From: JANWZL01 sp037445185
GTDB lineage: Bacteria; Pseudomonadota; Gammaproteobacteria; Burkholderiales; Thiobacillaceae
Length of the DNA stretch: 7,633 bases
Direction of reading: 5' to 3'
NCBI GenBank assembly: GCA_037445185.1
Contig: JBBIKZ010000113.1
Span: forward strand, 1 to 7,633
This document shows positions 4,901-7,633 of the stretch, piece by piece. Made by a program: the position numbers and the translations under genes. The notes under the pieces were generated by a model. The model made no database searches. It saw nothing but the letters and a program-made list of their open reading frames with translations, and was not told the origin of the DNA. Numbering within the stretch: the stretch's first letter is position 1; every line of letters starts with the position of its first letter.

Positions 4901-7570
4901 TCAGGTCAGCAGTCGCTGAAGGACATAGGGCAGGATGCCTCCCGCCTGGTAGTACTCGATTTCGATCGGGGTATCCAGGCGCAACTTCAGGGGGACAGGG
5001 TGCAGTGCCCCATTGGGTCTGTGGATGACCAGGGTCAAATCCTGCTGCGGTCTCATGCCCTGTTCCAATCCATACAGATCGAAGGTCTCCGCACCGGTGA
5101 GCCCCAGACTGGCGGCATCCGTGCCGGGCATGAACTGCAGCGGCAGCACGCCCATGCCGGCCAGGTTGGCGCGGTGGATGCGCTCGAAGCTCTTCGCCAC
5201 CACCGCCTTCACGCCCAGCAGTTGGGTACCTTTTGCCGCCCAGTCGCGGGAGGATCCGGTGCCATACTCCTCACCGGCGAAGACGAGCAGGGGGACCTGC
5301 TCCTGCTGGTAGCGCATGGCGGCGTCATAGATGGACATCTGCTCGCCGCTCGGCTCGTGCCGGGTCACGCCGCCCTCGCTGCCGGGCAGCATGAGGTTGC
5401 GGATGCGCACATTGGCGAAGGTGCCGCGCAGCATCACCTCGTGATTGCCGCGCCGGGCCCCGTAGCTGTTGAAGTCCTGCTGCGCGACACCGTGCTCGAG
5501 CAGGTATTTCCCCGCCGGCGACGTCGGTTTGATGCCTCCGGCCGGACTGATGTGATCGGTGGTGACGGAGTCACCGAAGATGGCCAACGCGCGGGCACCG
5601 CGGATCGCAGGATTGGGCCTCGCGGCCAGCTTGAAGAAGGGGGGCTCCTGGATGTAGGTGGAGTTCGCATCCCAGGCATAGACCTGGCCGCTCGGCGCCG
5701 GGACGGCGTCCCAGAGGGGATTGTCACGGCCGAGGTCAGTGTAGAGACGGGCATAGAGATCGGCGTCGGCGGCCTTGGGCAGCAGGGCGGCCACTTCCTC
5801 GGCACTGGGCCAGATGTCGCGCAGGAAGACCGGACCGTCCTTGCCCTGTCCGATGGGCTCGTGCGCCAGGTCGATGTCCACCAGTCCGGCCAGGGCGAAG
5901 GCCACCACTAGGGGCGGGCTCATGAGGAAATTGGCCTTGACGTTTTGGTGCACGCGCGCCTCGAAGTTGCGGTTGCCCGAGAGGACCGAACAGACCACCA
6001 GGTCGTGGGCGAGGAGGGTCTTTTCCACAGCGGGCGGCAGGGGGCCCGAGTTGCCGATGCAGGTGGTGCAGCCATAGCCCACCACGGCGAAGCCCAACTG
6101 CTCCAGGTAAGCGAGCAGGCCGGCGGCGCGAAGGTACTCGGTCACCGCGCGCGAACCCGGGCCCAGGCTGGTCTTCACGTGGGCCGGGGTGGACAGGCCT
6201 TTTTCCACGGCCTTTTTCGCCAGGAGCCCGGCCGCCAGCATGACGCCCGGGTTGGAGGTGTTGGTGCAGGAGGTGATGGCGGCGATGACGACGTCGCCGT
6301 GCTTGAGCGTGCCGCCACCCTCGATGGGGTGGGCGACGAGCAGACTGTCCTCGCCCTTGCCGTAGCCGCCGTCGCCAGGCGGCAGGGTGAGCAGGGTGCG
6401 GAAGGACTCCTTCAGGGCATAGAGATTGATGCGGTCCTGCGGCCGCTTGGGGCCGGCCACCGAAGGCTTGACGGTGGCGAGGTCCAGGGTGAGGACCTGG
6501 CTGTAGTCACACTGGCCCTCCGCCGGGATGCCGAACAACCCCTGCGCCTGGAAGTAGTTGCGCAGGGTGGTCACGTGCGCGGGGCTGCGTCCGGTCGAGA
6601 GGTAGTACTGGCAGGTCGCCTCGTCGATGGGGAAAAAGCCCATGGTCGCGCCATATTCCGGGGCCATGTTGGCGATGGTGGCGCGGTCGGTGACCGGCAG
6701 GCGCTCGACCCCCTCGCCGAAGAATTCGACGAACTTGCCCACCACCTTGGCGCGACGCAGCATCTCGGTGAGGGTGAGCACGATGTCCGTGGCCGTCACC
6801 CCCGCTTGTGGCTCGCCGGTCAGATGCACGCCGACGACGTCGGGGGTGAGGAAGTAGACCGGCTGGCCGAGCATGCCGGCCTCCGCCTCGATGCCGCCCA
6901 CGCCCCAGCCGACCACACCCAGGCCGTTGATCATGGTGGTGTGGGAATCGGTCCCGACCAGGGTGTCCGGATAGTACACGCCGTCCTTCTCCATCACCCC
7001 GCGGGCGAGGTACTCCATGTTGACCTGGTGCACGATGCCGACGCCGGGGGGGACGACCTTGAAGGTGTCGAAGGCCTGCATGCCCCACTTGAGGAACTGG
7101 TAGCGTTCGCGATTGCGCTCGAATTCGATCCGCATGTTCTCCTGCAGGGCATCGGGCCGGCCGAACACGTCGACCTGGACGGAGTGGTCCACCACCATCT
7201 CCACCGGCGCCAGCGGCTCGATGCGGGCGGGGTCCTTGCCGGCGCGGGCGGCGGCGCTGCGCATGGCGGCCAGGTCCGCGAGCAGCGGCACGCCGGTGAA
7301 GTCCTGCAGCAGGATGCGGCCCACCACGAAGGGGATCTCCTCCGTCCGCGCGGCATCGGGACGCCAATTGGCGAGTGCGCGCACATGCTGCTCGGTGATG
7401 CGCAGACCATCGACATTGCGCAGCACCGACTCCAGCACGATGCGGATGGACACGGGCAGACGGCTGATCGGTCCGATGCCGGCCTTCTCCAGGTGCGGCA
7501 GGGAATAGAGGATACCGGTCTTGCCGTTGCCGGCATCGAAATTCTGGCGGGTGTCGAAGAGGTTGTGCAT
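4901..7570 (-). CDS. acnA: Aconitate hydratase A
   Basis: This cytoplasmic [4Fe-4S] enzyme interconverts citrate and isocitrate through cis-aconitate in the TCA cycle. It has 889 aa, normal for AcnA and the related IRP1 family. The cluster ligands are visible as C435 (TSCTNTSNP) and C501/C504 (YGCTTCIGNSG). Other family motifs are DSHTTMINGLG (208-218), GDSVTTDHISPAG (666-678) at the start of the C-terminal swivel domain, and EYGTGSSRDWAAKG (768-781) with the substrate-binding serine and arginine. The domain order (swivel domain last) excludes AcnB. A methylcitrate-type AcnD is less likely because no prp genes are nearby and the N-terminus (YSLPHLEKAGIGPISRLP) is AcnA-like. ATG 7570 is chosen over the in-frame TTG at 7597, whose extra nine residues are not family-like. 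No good Shine-Dalgarno precedes 7570. The protein appears complete and intact. Confidence 0.96.
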   Translation of the reverse strand: MHNLFDTRQNFDAGNGKTGILYSLPHLEKAGIGPISRLPVSIRIVLESVLRNVDGLRITEQHVRALANWRPDAARTEEIPFVVGRILLQDFTGVPLLADLAAMRSAAARAGKDPARIEPLAPVEMVVDHSVQVDVFGRPDALQENMRIEFERNRERYQFLKWGMQAFDTFKVVPPGVGIVHQVNMEYLARGVMEKDGVYYPDTLVGTDSHTTMINGLGVVGWGVGGIEAEAGMLGQPVYFLTPDVVGVHLTGEPQAGVTATDIVLTLTEMLRRAKVVGKFVEFFGEGVERLPVTDRATIANMAPEYGATMGFFPIDEATCQYYLSTGRSPAHVTTLRNYFQAQGLFGIPAEGQCDYSQVLTLDLATVKPSVAGPKRPQDRINLYALKESFRTLLTLPPGDGGYGKGEDSLLVAHPIEGGGTLKHGDVVIAAITSCTNTSNPGVMLAAGLLAKKAVEKGLSTPAHVKTSLGPGSRAVTEYLRAAGLLAYLEQLGFAVVGYGCTTCIGNSGPLPPAVEKTLLAHDLVVCSVLSGNRNFEARVHQNVKANFLMSPPLVVAFALAGLVDIDLAHEPIGQGKDGPVFLRDIWPSAEEVAALLPKAADADLYARLYTDLGRDNPLWDAVPAPSGQVYAWDANSTYIQEPPFFKLAARPNPAIRGARALAIFGDSVTTDHISPAGGIKPTSPAGKYLLEHGVAQQDFNSYGARRGNHEVMLRGTFANVRIRNLMLPGSEGGVTRHEPSGEQMSIYDAAMRYQQEQVPLLVFAGEEYGTGSSRDWAAKGTQLLGVKAVVAKSFERIHRANLAGMGVLPLQFMPGTDAASLGLTGAETFDLYGLEQGMRPQQDLTLVIHRPNGALHPVPLKLRLDTPIEIEYYQAGGILPYVLQRLLT

Positions 7571-7621
7571 CGTGGTCGGAGATGGGCAGCAGGGCAAGCA
7601 GGGGTAAGAGGGTGAGGTGCT

Positions 7622-7627
7622 ATTCTA
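7622..7627 (-). promoter_or_regulatory. Possible -10 element of acnA
   Basis: TAGAAT on the minus strand lies about 50 nt upstream of the acnA ATG. A matching -35 would fall outside the window, so this cannot be confirmed. The intervening leader is pyrimidine-rich and lacks a clear ribosome binding site. Confidence 0.2.
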
Positions 7628-7633
7628 AATGAG

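Noticed and set aside
7571..7597. TTG start giving nine extra residues on aconitase
   Set aside because: The added MPCCPSPTT is not family-like and no ribosome binding site supports it; ATG 7570 gives the usual length.
5945..7615. Long open frame on the plus strand opposite acnA
   Set aside because: It lies wholly antisense to a clearly recognisable aconitase, has low-complexity His/Gly/Asp-rich content, and is explained by GC-rich third positions of the real gene.

Overview
The window is GC-rich DNA with tightly packed genes, and it reads as part of a gammaproteobacterial chromosome. The aconitase is of the AcnA type found in proteobacteria. The octaheme cytochrome / cytochrome b / DUF302 combination suggests a respiratory bacterium handling inorganic sulfur or nitrogen compounds, perhaps a sulfur oxidiser. 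That assignment is inference from gene content, and no taxonomic marker is present.

Layout from left to right: (1) 10-164 is a short element bounded by near-perfect 22-bp terminal inverted repeats, resembling a non-autonomous repeat. (2) 263-1126 (+) encodes an exported thioredoxin-fold protein with a CPHC active site and an extra N-terminal domain. (3) 1127-1174 is a convergent junction containing a GC-rich hairpin. (4) 4013 down to 1175 (-) is a compact three-gene operon: an anchored DUF302 protein, a membrane-anchored octaheme cytochrome c of the tetrathionate reductase (OTR) family, and a four-helix cytochrome b561-type protein whose start codon overlaps the octaheme stop codon. (5) 4014-4171 is a relatively AT-rich intergenic stretch with a candidate promoter and a dyad for that operon. 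(6) 4172-4882 (-) encodes a second, quite different DUF302 protein with a signal peptide. (7) 4901-7570 (-) encodes a full-length aconitate hydratase A, only 18 bp upstream of the second DUF302 gene.

The likely functional unit is 1175-4013: the cytochrome b exchanges electrons with the quinone pool, and the octaheme cytochrome, held to the membrane by a C-terminal helix, carries them to or from a periplasmic substrate. The family's characterised member reduces tetrathionate, nitrite and hydroxylamine in vitro. The physiological substrate and direction cannot be read from sequence. The two DUF302 proteins, each with a conserved-looking cysteine pair and each exported or anchored, are the least understood parts. 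All protein genes appear intact; no frameshift, transposase, tRNA, rRNA or CRISPR array was seen.
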